64,000 bases of DNA from Litsea cubeba (Eukaryota; Streptophyta; Magnoliopsida; Laurales; Lauraceae): the NCBI GenBank assembly GCA_012931725.1, contig CM022953.1:58598574-58662573 (forward strand), given 5' to 3'. How positions within the stretch are numbered: the first letter of the stretch is position 1; each line of letters opens with the position of its first letter. Positions 1-10,016 of the stretch are shown one piece after another. The position numbers and the translations under genes are program-made. The notes beneath the pieces are model-generated. The model did not search any database, had not been told where the DNA came from, and worked only from the letters and a program-made list of their open reading frames with translations.

Positions 1-3000
1 AGCCACCGGTGCAAAGGTCTCTTCAAAATCTATGCCTTCAACTTGTGCATAGCCTTTACAAACCAACCTTGCCTTGTTTCGTATGACCTGACCATCTTCA
101 TTCAGCTTGTTCCGAAAGACCCATTTAGTACCAATCACATTCTTATCAGTAGGTCTAGGGACTAGTTCCCATGTGGAGTTTTTCTCAATCTGCTCCAACT
201 CCTCATGCATAGCTTTTAACCAGCTTTCATCTAGACTAGCTTCAGCTACTGTCTTGGGCTCAATGGTGGACACAAGTGAGTAATTGCTAACTACACTTTG
301 TCTAGTTTTTACACCGGCCTCAGGATCTCCAATGATTTGATCCTTAGGGTGTTGCTCTACCCAAGTACTTTTCTTTCTAGGAGAAGTATCCTCTGAATCA
401 TCTTTTGCCTTTTCAGAATCAGGTTCAGCCACTTCATCATCAATCTCACTCGAGTCCTCATACACTGGACTGTCATTATGAGTTACCTTCTTTGACTCAT
501 GGTTTTCATCAATTCTAACATCAGCACTTTCAAAAATTTTTCTGGTCCTTTTGTTAAGGCATCTGTAAGCTTTACTAGAGGATGAGTAACCCAGAAAAAT
601 ACCTTCATCGGCTCTTTCTGCAAATTTGCCCGGATTTTGTTCGAGCCGCTTGATGTAACACTTGCTACCGAAGACTCTGAAGTGCTTGACTGTAGCTTTT
701 CTTCCAAACCATAGCTCATAAGGTGTTTTATCTTCATGTGGCCTGATCAAGCAACGATTCTGAATATAAACAGCCGTATGAATCGCCTCTTTCCAATACT
801 TATCAGCCATCTTACTTTCAACCAGCATGGTGCGTGCCATTTCTTGCACAGTGCGGTTCTTGCGCTCAACAACTCCATTCTGCTGTGGAGTTCTAGGGGC
901 TGAGTATTGTCTTTGGATGCCATGATGTTCACAATACTTAGTGAATTCATCAGATGTAAATTCGCCTCCACGATCAGACCTTAGCGTCTTGATCTGCTTC
1001 CCTAGCATGTTTTCAACCTGTGCTTTAAACACTTTGAACCGATCAAGTGCTTGATGTTTATGCTTAAGAAATAATACCCATGTCATGCGAGTAAAATCAT
1101 CAATGCAAAGCATAAAATACTTATCTCCATTGGTGCTTTGAGTCCGCATCGGTCCACAGAGATCAGTGTGTACCAGCTCAAGAGGTTTCTTCGTATGATG
1201 CTCCTTCGTCTTGAACATTACCCTCGTTTGCTTTCCCTTTTGACAAGAGTCACAAATGGGGTTTGAAGGCTTTTCAACTGTAGCCATACCTCTAACAGCC
1301 TTTGAATTGCAAATCTTTGACATGTTGCCAAAGCTTAGATGCCCAAGGCGTTTGTGCCACAACCAACTCTCTTCTGACCGACTCAATAAGCATGTCTTTT
1401 CAGCTCCATCTGACAAGGTGTAAAGATTTCCAGCTGTCCTTGACCCAGTAGCCACTGTTTTGCCGTTGCTACTCTTCTTGATAGCAAACCCATTCTTTGT
1501 AAAAACAATTTCGTGGCCCTTATCACAGATCTGGCTCACACTCAACAGATTGTGTCTCAATCCAGACACATATAAGACCTCTTCAGATCTGATCTTGTTT
1601 GCCATCAGCTGAACAACACCTTTTCCAACAATTTTGGCACCATCATTGTTACCAAACTTTACCGAACCACCTTCATAGTGCTGTAACTTGATGAATTTTT
1701 CTTTATCACCAGTCATATGACTCGAACAGCCACTATCAAGGACCCATGGTGCTGTCTTCTTTTGTGCATTGAAAGCGGTTTGCACAATGAGAGATTTCTT
1801 GCCTTTTTCTGCACTTTTCTTTGCCCTCCAAGTTTTGACTAACTTGGGTTTCTTTTCAACCTGAATTGGTTTAGCAGTAGGCAGCCTACAATCCCTAGCC
1901 ATGTGTCCAAAATTATGACACTTGTAGCACTCAATATTGTGGCTATTTAGGATTGAGAAAGGGTTCCTTCTCACAACTGGGCTGTTTCTCACATAGAATT
2001 TACAATCTGCCCTTCTATGTCCATACCTATTGCAATGATAACAATAGCCATAAAATTTGTATCTTTTATATGGCTGGTTAGGCTTCATGTCCTTTCTCAC
2101 TTGAATGGGCTCTTTTCTAGGCAGTGTGGGCTTCACAGAATTGGAAGGTGTAGTAACTTGCTTTACAAACACCGTCTCTACAGAAGGTGTAACCTTAGAA
2201 GATTCTCCATTCTCAAATCCTATTCCAAATCTGAAGTGAGGGGGTCTTTGAACTTTCAAAATTTCATTCAGCTTCAATGTACCATTGATAGCTTGAAACT
2301 CCTTGAGCTTTTGTTTCATTTGCATATTTTCAGTCCTTGCTCCAAGGATTTCATTCTCAAGTTTCATCACTTCCTCAGTTTTGGTACAGATTTGTATTTC
2401 TAGGACATCTACCATTCTTTTATACTCTTCTAATTCAGTTTTCAAAGCAATAACTGAAATTTCAGATTCATGAAGAAGTTTCAGATTTTTCTTACTTGAT
2501 CTTCGCTCCTTGCTAAGCTCCTCAAGTGCAGCAATGAGCTCTTCTTCAAGATTCACTTCAGCCTCCTCTTCGTTTTCCAGCTCTTGCTCATCGTCTTCTT
2601 CAATAGTAACCATGAAGAGTGCTTCAGTCGCCTCGACTGATTCATCATCGTCCGAAGATTCAGACGTGCTGTCATTATGCTGACTGATGAAGCTCTTTGC
2701 TTTGCCCTTCTTTCTGAAATTCTTCTTCCATTTACTCTTATCAACATAAGAGTCATTATCATTGTCTTCTTTCAGCGGGCACTTCGCAGCAAAGTGGCCA
2801 ACACCGCCACAATTGAAGCATTTAAAGGGTAGCTTCCCTTTATACTTGCCATTGCTTCCTTTCTTCAGCCTTCTAATAAATTGAGCCTCAAGCTCATCAT
2901 CATCAGAATCATGACCAGCAATCTCTTTTGCCTTTTTCTGAACTTTGAAGGCCGCTTCTCTATCCGATGAAGACGTCTTACCTATGCGCATCTCATAGGC

Positions 3001-3573
3001 AGTGAGAGAACCATGCAGCTCATCCATTGAAAACTCGTTCAGATCTTTGGCTTCTTCTATGGCTGAGACTTTAGAATCAAACCGGGGAAGGAGAGATCTT
3101 AGAACCTTTTTGACGATGACTGGTTCTTTAATCTCCTCTCCTAGTCCACGAATGTCATTCGTGACTTCATTCACCCGTTGCATGTAAGAATCAACATTCT
3201 CGCTATCCTCCATGCGAAGAGACTCAAATTGGGAGCGATGAGTTTGCAATTTCGCTTCTTTGATCTTCTCATCTCCTTCATGGATGCTTTTCAGCTTATC
3301 CCAGATTTCCTTGGCTGTCTTGCATGCTATAACTTTGATCAGCTCGCTGTCAACAAGGCCGCTAAAGAGTGCATTCTGCGCCTTAGAGTCGTTGTCTGCT
3401 AACTTCTTCGTTGCAGCATCAGTGGGTACAATGGCAGAATTGTAACCGACTCTGACAGTCTCCCAGACGTCATAGCCAAGAGATTTGATGAAGGCCTGCA
3501 TTCTAATCTTCCAAAAGGTGTAATTAGAACCATCAAACAACGGTGCTTTCATATTCGCTGTGCTGGTTGCCAT
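1..3573 (-). CDS. Intact copia gag-pol polyprotein (5' 1191 codons)
   Basis: From ATG at 3573-3571 the frame runs to base 1 without a stop; I read every triplet. The start matches the sister copy (MKAPLFDG near the N-terminus) and lies about 55 bases inside the primer-binding site. Gag occupies roughly residues 1-560: an N-terminal copia-gag domain, a CCHC knuckle CFNCGGVGHFAAKC (about 252-265), an acidic and then coiled-coil-like stretch (about 300-430), and two further knuckles beginning near 511 and 549. The aspartic protease follows with DSGCSSHMTGDK (Asp near 613). Pre-integrase has WHKRLGH (His near 740). The integrase core begins with HTDLCGPM (Asp near 804) and continues through LRSDRGGEF. 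Reverse transcriptase starts near 1110 (TKWVFRNK about 1150). The protein acts in cytoplasmic virus-like particles and in nuclear integration. The two frameshifts of the sister copy lie at sites that are either intact here (gag) or outside this window (RT). Confidence 0.93.
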   Translation of the reverse strand, partial: MATSTANMKAPLFDGSNYTFWKIRMQAFIKSLGYDVWETVRVGYNSAIVPTDAATKKLADNDSKAQNALFSGLVDSELIKVIACKTAKEIWDKLKSIHEGDEKIKEAKLQTHRSQFESLRMEDSENVDSYMQRVNEVTNDIRGLGEEIKEPVIVKKVLRSLLPRFDSKVSAIEEAKDLNEFSMDELHGSLTAYEMRIGKTSSSDREAAFKVQKKAKEIAGHDSDDDELEAQFIRRLKKGSNGKYKGKLPFKCFNCGGVGHFAAKCPLKEDNDNDSYVDKSKWKKNFRKKGKAKSFISQHNDSTSESSDDDESVEATEALFMVTIEEDDEQELENEEEAEVNLEEELIAALEELSKERRSSKKNLKLLHESEISVIALKTELEEYKRMVDVLEIQICTKTEEVMKLENEILGARTENMQMKQKLKEFQAINGTLKLNEILKVQRPPHFRFGIGFENGESSKVTPSVETVFVKQVTTPSNSVKPTLPRKEPIQVRKDMKPNQPYKRYKFYGYCYHCNRYGHRRADCKFYVRNSPVVRRNPFSILNSHNIECYKCHNFGHMARDCRLPTAKPIQVEKKPKLVKTWRAKKSAEKGKKSLIVQTAFNAQKKTAPWVLDSGCSSHMTGDKEKFIKLQHYEGGSVKFGNNDGAKIVGKGVVQLMANKIRSEEVLYVSGLRHNLLSVSQICDKGHEIVFTKNGFAIKKSSNGKTVATGSRTAGNLYTLSDGAEKTCLLSRSEESWLWHKRLGHLSFGNMSKICNSKAVRGMATVEKPSNPICDSCQKGKQTRVMFKTKEHHTKKPLELVHTDLCGPMRTQSTNGDKYFMLCIDDFTRMTWVLFLKHKHQALDRFKVFKAQVENMLGKQIKTLRSDRGGEFTSDEFTKYCEHHGIQRQYSAPRTPQQNGVVERKNRTVQEMARTMLVESKMADKYWKEAIHTAVYIQNRCLIRPHEDKTPYELWFGRKATVKHFRVFGSKCYIKRLEQNPGKFAERADEGIFLGYSSSSKAYRCLNKRTRKIFESADVRIDENHESKKVTHNDSPVYEDSSEIDDEVAEPDSEKAKDDSEDTSPRKKSTWVEQHPKDQIIGDPEAGVKTRQSVVSNYSLVSTIEPKTVAEASLDESWLKAMHEELEQIEKNSTWELVPRPTDKNVIGTKWVFRNKLNEDGQVIRNKARLVCKGYAQVEGIDFEETFAPVA

Positions 3574-3627
3574 GTGATTTGACAAGGATCACCCTTAGCG
3601 TGTTAAGCTTATCAAGGGAAACCTTAC

Positions 3628-3639
3628 GCTCTGATACCA
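3628..3639 (-). other. Primer-binding site, initiator tRNA-Met type
   Basis: The minus strand reads TGGTATCAGAGC, complementary to the 3' end of plant initiator tRNA-Met. It lies two bases inside the LTR edge at 3642, as expected for minus-strand DNA priming. Confidence 0.9.
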
Positions 3640-3866
3640 ATTGTTAGATCTCGTGATCACTGAGAGGGGGGGGGGGTGAATCAGTGATCTCTTTTAAACA
3701 GGTCCTTGCTAACAACAATTCAAATCAAACCACACAATTGACACCAGATTTTACGTGGTTCACCAAAAGGCTACGTCCACGGTTCAATCCCGTCCGAACA
3801 ACAATCCGGTACAGGTCTGAATCTTATTTAGTCGCACCGACGACAAAGAGCACCAACCCTTAAATT

Positions 3867-3998
3867 CAGATAGCACCAACTATCTAGGAAGCACCGACTC
3901 CCTTAGGTTTCAGATAGCACCAACTATCTAGGAAGCACCGACTCCCTTAGGTTTCAGATAGCACCAACTATCTAGGAAGCTACAACTCCCTTTACAAT
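3867..3998 (-). repeat. 44-bp tandem triplication inside the copia LTR
   Basis: A 44-bp unit beginning CAGATAGCACCAACTATC on the plus strand occurs at 3867, 3911 and 3955. The third copy diverges in its second half (TACAACTCCC). The sister element's LTRs carry the unit once. It lies downstream of the TATA-like box, so in the transcribed R/U5 part of the LTR. Confidence 0.9.
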
Positions 3999-4472
3999 TT
4001 GTCTGCACCCACAGACAGGATCACCAAACCCCAAAACACCAAGCACCAACTTGATGATTACAGCAAAGAAGATAAACTGATCTACAGCCCTTTCCCCTCT
4101 ACAATTCTCTCTCTCTCAATCCCTTACAAATAGAAATCTAAAGCATAAAAGAGAGACTTATCTTATGAACGAAAATACCATCTTCATGAGGCTTCAAATT
4201 CGTCCACACTTGCTGTAGAAAGATGCAGCACAACAGCAACACAGCAACAGCACCAGCTTTCTCTCAAGAACTCTCTCTCTTTTCTCTTCTCTTCTTCTCT
4301 CTCTCTGGTGTCTATTTAGAACGACCCATACATGCCTTTATATAGGTTTTAGTAACCCCTAATTGTGTTTAAAACGGGCTACAATTCGTTTAGAAAGAGT
4401 CCCAAACAAATTAGATAACTGTGCTGAATTTTCGTGCAAAACTTCTAATTCTGCGCAACTCTGGTTCCCGTG

Positions 4473-4655
4473 CTCGGTCGACATCATGCTGTGCTCGGTC
4501 GACATCATACACTATCTGGAAATAGTCACTTATCGAGCTCGGTCGACATCCTGAGGGCTCGGTCGACCGAAGACACACTGTGTCACGAAAATAACTGAGA
4601 GCTCTGATTTTGCACTTTCTTCATGCTCGGTCGACCTGCCAGGGAGCTCGGTCGA
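4473..4655 (-). promoter_or_regulatory. Six-copy CTCGGTCGAC motif cluster in the LTR U3
   Basis: CTCGGTCGAC (reverse complement GTCGACCGAG) occurs six times here, at about 4473, 4493, 4537, 4557, 4625 and 4646. Two of the sites continue as the palindrome CGGTCGACCG. The sister element has the same number of sites. Position upstream of the TATA-like box suggests an enhancer-type array, but that function is inference. Confidence 0.6.
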
Positions 4656-4851
4656 CCGGGTACACTGCACCAGGAAAAACTGATTTTCTTCACTGTTTTC
4701 CTTTTTCATTCTTCTTGAGCTCTATCACTTCCACTCTTTCAACACATGATTGAGACATAGTGTTGACAATAATTCCAATACAATTTGATGCTTGAGACAC
4801 CAAACACACCAATGCTTCAAGATTCAACTCAATGCATCTCAAATTCCAACA

Positions 4852-7800
4852 GATTCTCTGCATAAAGGATACCTTAGTCTGCAACAAGGTGCCTCTTCTC
4901 TGGATGAGTATACCAATCAGTTTCGAGAATATATAGTGCGCTGCAATATGCGGGCTAATGATGGACTCATCATCAACAAATACACAGAAGGCTTGCGTCC
5001 TGATATTCGACAACGAATTCCTATGTTTGATTTCAATGATATCAACGAAGCCTATTGTAAAGCCCGCAAAGCACAGCATGAAATTCAGTTGCGGCGGCGA
5101 GAAAGGTACCAAGCCGGGGAGTTTTCTAATCGAGGGGTCCAATATACAACCCCCAATAGCTTTCAACAGTCGTTTATTCGGCCAAAACCATCACCGGCAC
5201 AGCAAAATCAAACCCAAGGGGTACCACACCGACCTCTTCCTTCCCAAATTCAACGGCAACAGGCACCACAAATTGATTCTCGTGCGCGAGGACGTATTGA
5301 CAGAAAGGACGTGATCTGTCATTCCTGCCAGCAGAAAGGGCATCTTGCTAGGGAATGTCCTCATAGGAATCTTTATGCAGACGATGCAGCTGACGACAGC
5401 GAAGAGTATGATGATCACATTGAGATGGAAAAGCCTCTCGACACTCAAAGCCTTTGCAATGAAGAACCTCCAGCATCCACTGATGATCTTCCACTTGTAT
5501 ATCTTGAACGTCATCTTCTAATCACAGCAGATCAACAAGATGAGCAGGATTCTAATCATGCACCTATTTTTCGCTCTCGAGTTCACTGCATGGGCAGGAC
5601 TTGTAATATGATTGTTGATGGAGGTAGTGCTATGAACGTTATTTCTAAGGAGGCTGTGGAAAAGCTAAAACTACCTACAACAAAGCATCCGAAGCCCTAT
5701 AAAATTGCCTGGGTCAATGATTCAACTATTCCGGTTGACGAGCAATGCATCGTTCCTTTCACACTGGGTTCTTATGCAGATAAAATCAAATGTGATATTA
5801 TACTTATGAAAGTCACACACATACTCTTTGGTCGCCCTTGGCTAAAGAAGCTGAAGGTTGTCACTGATAATGACAAAAACACTCATACATTCATGTGGAA
5901 AGGGCACAAAACCCGGTTATGGCCACTGCCACCTCAGCCTTCTGCTAAGGTCCCTAAAGAGGCCGCTAATCCTCCGATATTAACCATGAGCAAATTTAAA
6001 CAGGAATGCAGAGATCAGGATCTGATGTATGCCTTGGTGATCCGGCAGGTTACAGGTGACTCTTCTCACGAGTCTGTTCCAGAAGCAGTCAAGCCACTTA
6101 TGCAACATTTCTCCGATCTTATTCCGGATGACCTGCCCACTAATCTTCCTCCTATACGGGACATACAGCATGCCATTGATCTAGTCCCAGGCTCTACACT
6201 ACCGAATCTCCCTGCATATCGAATGAGTCCAGCAGAGCACGTCGAACTCACGCGGCAGGTGGATGATCTGTTACACAAGGGGTACATTCGAGAAAGTCTT
6301 AGTCCCTGCGGTGTACCCGCCCTTCTTACCCCTAAGAAGGATGGAAGTTGGCGCATGTGTATAGATAGTCGAGCTATCAACAAGATCACGGTAAAATACA
6401 GATTTCCTATTCCCAGATTAGATGATATGCTTGACATGATGACAGGTTCAGCCATTTTCTCCAAGATTGATCTGAGAAGTGGTTACCATTAGATTCGCAT
6501 TCGACAAGGTGATGAGTGGAAGACCGCGTTCAAAACACGAAATGGTCTTTATGAATGGATGGTCATGCCATTTGGGTTAACAAATGCCCTCAGTACCTTC
6601 ATGCGGGTTATGACCCATCTGCTGCAGCCTTATCTTGGGAAATTCGTCGTTGTTTATTTCGACGACATCCTTATTTACAGCAAAAACAAGAGAGGAGCAT
6701 CTCACTCATCTCCACACTATTTGCCATCTCCTTCGTCGCGAACGTTTCTACATCAATCTCAAGAAGTGCACCTTCATGAGCAGTTCAGTAGTATTTTTGG
6801 GATTCATCATATCAACGGAAGGCATCAAAATGGATCCAGAGAAAGTCAAAGCAATTCTGGATTGGCCACTCCCCACGACAGTAACCAATGCCGCAACTCG
6901 AGCTTTTGAGCAGATCAAACACAAAATCACAGAAGCTCCTGTCCTTCGCCTGCCAGACTTTGACAAAGTGTTCGAAGTTGCTTGCGATGCGTCCACCGTT
7001 GGCATTGGAAGTGTCCTTAGCCAAGAGGGGCATCCGATTGCTTTCCATAGTGAGAAACTCTCTGATGCAAAGCGCAAGTACTCTCCTTATGCCTTGGAGT
7101 TCTACGCTCTTGTTCAGTCACTTCGCCATTGGAGGCATTACCTAATGGGTCGAGAATTTGTACTTTTCTCTGATCATGAGTCTCTCAAACACCTTCATTC
7201 CCAACATAAAGTGGGAGCTAACTTTGCCAAATGGAGTGCTTATATTCAGGAATTTAATTTTACAATCCGCCATAAATCTGGCAAAGAAAATGTGATAGCG
7301 GATGCTCTCAGTCGCCGGAAACATCTTTTGACCACCATGGCTGTTTTTATACCAGGCTTCGAGCAAATCAAAGTGGACTATGAGGCGGACAAAGACTTCG
7401 GCACCATCTATCACGATATCCGTCAGGGTGAGCATCTCAAGCATCCTTACTTTAGCATTCATGATGGGTATTTATTTTATGGTAGTCGCCTTTGTTTGCC
7501 CAATACATCTATTCGCGAGCATGTTATCAGGGAACTCCATTCCGGAGGATGCAGCGGCCATTTGGGTCGTGATAAGACATTCGCTTTGTCGGAGATAGAT
7601 ACTATTGGCCACACATGACACCCTATGTTTCTCGTATTTGTGAGTGGTGTCGTACTTGTCAATTGGCCAAAGGAAGCAAAAAGAATGCAGGATTATATCA
7701 GCCCTTGCCAATTCCCTAGGGCCCCTGGGAGGATATCAGCATGGATTTTGTACTTGGACTACCTATGACCCGCAGAAAAGTGGACTCTGTCTTTGTGGTT

Positions 7801-8874
7801 GTGGATCGTTTCTCGAAAATGGCTCATTTTCTTCCTTGTTCCAAAACAGCAGATGCCTACAAAGTGGCACAACTCTTCTTTAAGGAAGTTGTCCGTCTGC
7901 ATGGACTTCCAAAGACCATTGTGTCTGACAGAGATACAAAATTCGTTAGCTACTTCTGGAAAACTTTGTGGGGCATGTCCAAAACAAAGCTGAAATTTTC
8001 TACTGCCTATCATCCACAAACTGATGGTCAAACAGAAGTCGTCAACCGTAGCCTTGGGAATCTGCTACGTTGTTTAGTGCGAGACCATCTTACCACATGG
8101 GATCAGGTTTTGCCTATGGCTGAATTCGCATATAATAACTCAGTCAACCGGTCCACAGGGATTTCTCCTTTTGAAGCTGTTACTGGCACTAGACCACGTC
8201 TACCGGTTGATCTCGTTCCACTTCCTGTAGAAGCACAGCCAAGTGTTGAGGCCGACAATTTTATTCGCCATATGCAGCTGATTCATGACGAAGTTCGGCG
8301 CCATATTTCCACAAGCAATGATTCTTATAAAGAACATGCAGATAAGCGCCGCCGTTTTGTTCAATTTGACGAAGGCGATATGGTTCTACTCCGTAATCGT
8401 CCAGAGCGCTTTCCGCTGGGTGCCAATAAAAAACTGCATCTCCGCAATTCTGGCCCGTTCAAGATTCTCAAGAAAATAAGTCCTAATGCATATGTGTTGG
8501 ATTTACCACCAGATCTTGGTTTACATGCTACCTTCAACGTTGAAGATCTCACATTATATAAAGGCCATGACCACGACAGTCCGTCGGTTGAACAGGATAT
8601 TCAACTCCCACCCTCACCAACCCCTCCAGATAAAATTATTGATGTGCTTGATGATCAGATTGTCTCCACTCGCCAAGGGGGATTTCAGAAGTTTCTTGTT
8701 CGTTGGAAGAATCATCCACTCTCTGATGCCACGTGGATTACAGCTACTGATTTCCAGCGTCTTAATCCCGATCTTTACGAGAGATATCAGGCTATTATCT
8801 CGCCGGAGTCGAGTTTTTCTAAGCCGGGGAGAGTTGATGCAGTGAGATCCAAGATCAGGACACGCAGGCTCTGA
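4852..8874 (+). pseudogene. Degenerate chromovirus gag-pol
   Basis: In order: gag matrix/capsid remnant from 4852 (QQGASSLDEYTNQF), a CCHC knuckle CHSCQQKGHLARECP near 5320-5365, and a protease with the DGGS variant active site (IVDGGSAMNVIS) near 5610-5650. RT follows, with MPFGLTNA and YFDDILIYSK near 6565-6685, then RNase H (VACDASTVGIGSVLSQE), integrase (MDFVLGLPM, YHPQTDGQTE) and a chromodomain (FLVRWKNHPLSDATW) ending at TGA 8872-8874. Breaks: an in-frame TAG in the conserved GYHQ motif near 6490, a frameshift near 6690 after the YFDD motif, a frameshift near 7590 in the integrase zinc finger, and an in-frame TAG near 7718 just before MDFVLGLP. About 35-40 residues normally present between RT and RNase H (the connection region with the FLGLA..YRRFI motif) are missing at about 6890. 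The ORF probably enters the 3' LTR. Confidence 0.92.
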
Positions 8875-9208
8875 TGGACCAGTCTGATGGAGTCCACATA
8901 TTCCTTTATTTACTTATTTCTAGAATAGTAGGTTGCTTGATTGTTTAGAAAGATTTCCTTTCTAATTTATATGTTGATTAGGATTAGCTATTTCCTTTAT
9001 TGCTTATTTAGGAACAATGCTACTCTATATATAGAGAAGCTCCATATTGACATGATCATGTTATTTTCTAAATAAAAAGCTCAGAGAAGTTCTCGTGAAT
9101 TCCCTTTTTGATATTTCCCCTAAGTGATCTTAGGGTTTTGGAGTCTTAGGGCTCGATCTCACCGTTGGAGGTGTAGATCTTCATCGTAGCCTTCGGGCTA
9201 CGCCATCA
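8835..9208 (+). repeat. 3' LTR of the chromovirus, with promoter and poly(A) signal
   Basis: The end is set by GCCATCA at 9202-9208. The start is less sure. TGATGC at 8835 follows a purine-rich tract (AAGCCGGGGAGAG), while TGATGG at 8872 or 8885 pairs better with terminal CCATCA. The stretch has the expected architecture: a TATA box within CTCTATATATAGAG (about 9023-9036) and AATAAA at 9071-9076. No second copy lies in the window, so the borders cannot be proven. Confidence 0.65.
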
Positions 9209-10016
9209 CTGGGGCCTAAGATTTTCCGGCCCTTGGTCATTTGCCTCTCCAAATGACCACAACTACCCTTAGGTTTGAACAGTTCCCATATGCTAGACCT
9301 TTCGACTCATCTGAAGTCTTGAGGTACACGGTCCTCCCGCAACAAGAACATCCCCAAAAACGATCTCGCTCTGACACACACTATGCGGTGTCGGTGATCT
9401 GGACAAGCTCCTCCACATATGGAACATCTTTTAAATCTTGGTCGGCCAGCAACAACAAACAAGGCAAGGATGAAGGATCTGAGCGTATTTCTTCGGCATT
9501 GGCATCTGAAAAGACGTCAAGCACTATCATCTCATTTGATGGTAAAGGCAATCTGTAAAGAGCGTCTTCGATGTGGCTAAAGGTCTTTCAGCGGCCAACA
9601 AGTCTTCGAACAACTTGTGCTTCTGCTCAAACCCCAATGTCCATTTGAACCGCAGCGGGTTAGATGGCTACCTCTTCGTGCACTCGTGTAGCCTTCTTTG
9701 TTAACCTCCACCATTCCTCAGCTGTTACGACACTAACTCAATCTGTCGACTGCCATATCGACTGCAATAGGTTTACTAAGCTACAACCACTGACTTCTCA
9801 GCGATCAAGGACCTATCCTTTAATCATACACATCACCACCAGTGTCATCCAAAAGTCACTTGAAATCTATCGTTGTCGATGAACTTACATAGAAACAAAC
9901 CTCGCTATCAATTGTCACGTAATTTGATGCACGTACAAACTTCCAACAAGTTTTCACGTACCTAACCCTGGTGTTCTATCTGGCCATCTGTCCACAAGCG
10001 ATAGGCGGTGTCGAGA
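9209..10016. other. Unassigned sequence between the chromovirus and the hAT element
   Basis: I recognise no complete gene or element. A 9-bp perfect hairpin (GGTCATTTG, 6-base loop, CAAATGACC) lies at 9235-9258, flanked by CCTAAG and CTTAGG. The stretch is continuous with 11907-12197 and 23036-23327 once the hAT and Tekay insertions are removed, so it is one older locus. A coding-like minus-strand segment in it is listed separately. Confidence 0.5.
9330..9660 (-). pseudogene. Coding-like antisense segment, unrecognised
   Basis: The minus strand gives a protein-like stretch from about 9660 (FKWTLGFEQKHKLFEDLL). A frame change near 9565 is followed by about 60 residues containing EMIVLDVFSDANAEEIRSD, SSLPCLLLLADQDLKD and PYVEELVQITDTA, ending at a TAG near 9382. 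Composition and the leucine-rich run look like real protein rather than random translation. I do not recognise the family; a decayed host gene and an old retroelement segment are both possible. Confidence 0.25.

Larger units (their letters stand above)
1..4851 (-). mobile_element. SIRE-like Ty1/copia retrotransposon, cut by left window edge
   Basis: The element reads on the minus strand. The window holds its 5' LTR (3642-4851), the primer-binding site and about 3.6 kb of internal sequence. The rest of reverse transcriptase, RNase H, the polypurine tract and the 3' LTR lie to the left of base 1. It is the same family as the complete element at 54704-62121: the gag-pol proteins align throughout and both LTRs carry six GTCGAC-containing motifs. 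It inserted into the gypsy element that resumes at 4852. The target duplication should be GATTC (4852-4856), but the other copy is outside the window. Assignment to the SIRE (Sirevirus) lineage rests on the long gag with several zinc knuckles, the DSGCSSHMTGDK protease motif and, in the sister copy, multiple polypurine tracts. Confidence 0.93.
3642..4851 (-). repeat. 5' LTR of the left copia element (1210 bp)
   Basis: On the minus strand the LTR begins TGTTGGAATTTGAGATG at 4851 and ends CTAACA at 3642, with TG...CA ends. It matches the 1135-1138-bp LTRs of the element at 54704-62121 but is longer, mainly because of a local triplication (3867-3998). A TATA-like TATATAAA lies near 4335-4346 on the minus strand. 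The GTCGAC motif cluster is upstream of it, in the U3 position. An open frame on the plus strand that starts in this LTR and runs into the downstream gypsy gag is an accident of the insertion. Confidence 0.9.
4852..9208 (+). mobile_element. Ty3/gypsy chromovirus, 3' part, 5' end displaced by the copia insertion
   Basis: Gag resumes in mid-domain immediately right of the copia LTR. The remaining gag, protease, RT, RNase H, integrase, chromodomain and a short 3' LTR follow in canonical gypsy order. The 5' LTR and gag N-terminus are expected on the far side of the copia, beyond base 1. The integrase type, the C-terminal chromodomain and the short LTR place it among chromoviruses; I do not commit to Reina, Galadriel or another clade. 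Several inactivating changes make it older than the copia that split it. Confidence 0.9.

Noticed and set aside
4792..4851. Start of the chromovirus gag frame within the copia LTR, as a fused protein
   Set aside because: The frame merely happens to be open through the LTR end; the true gag N-terminus was displaced by the insertion.
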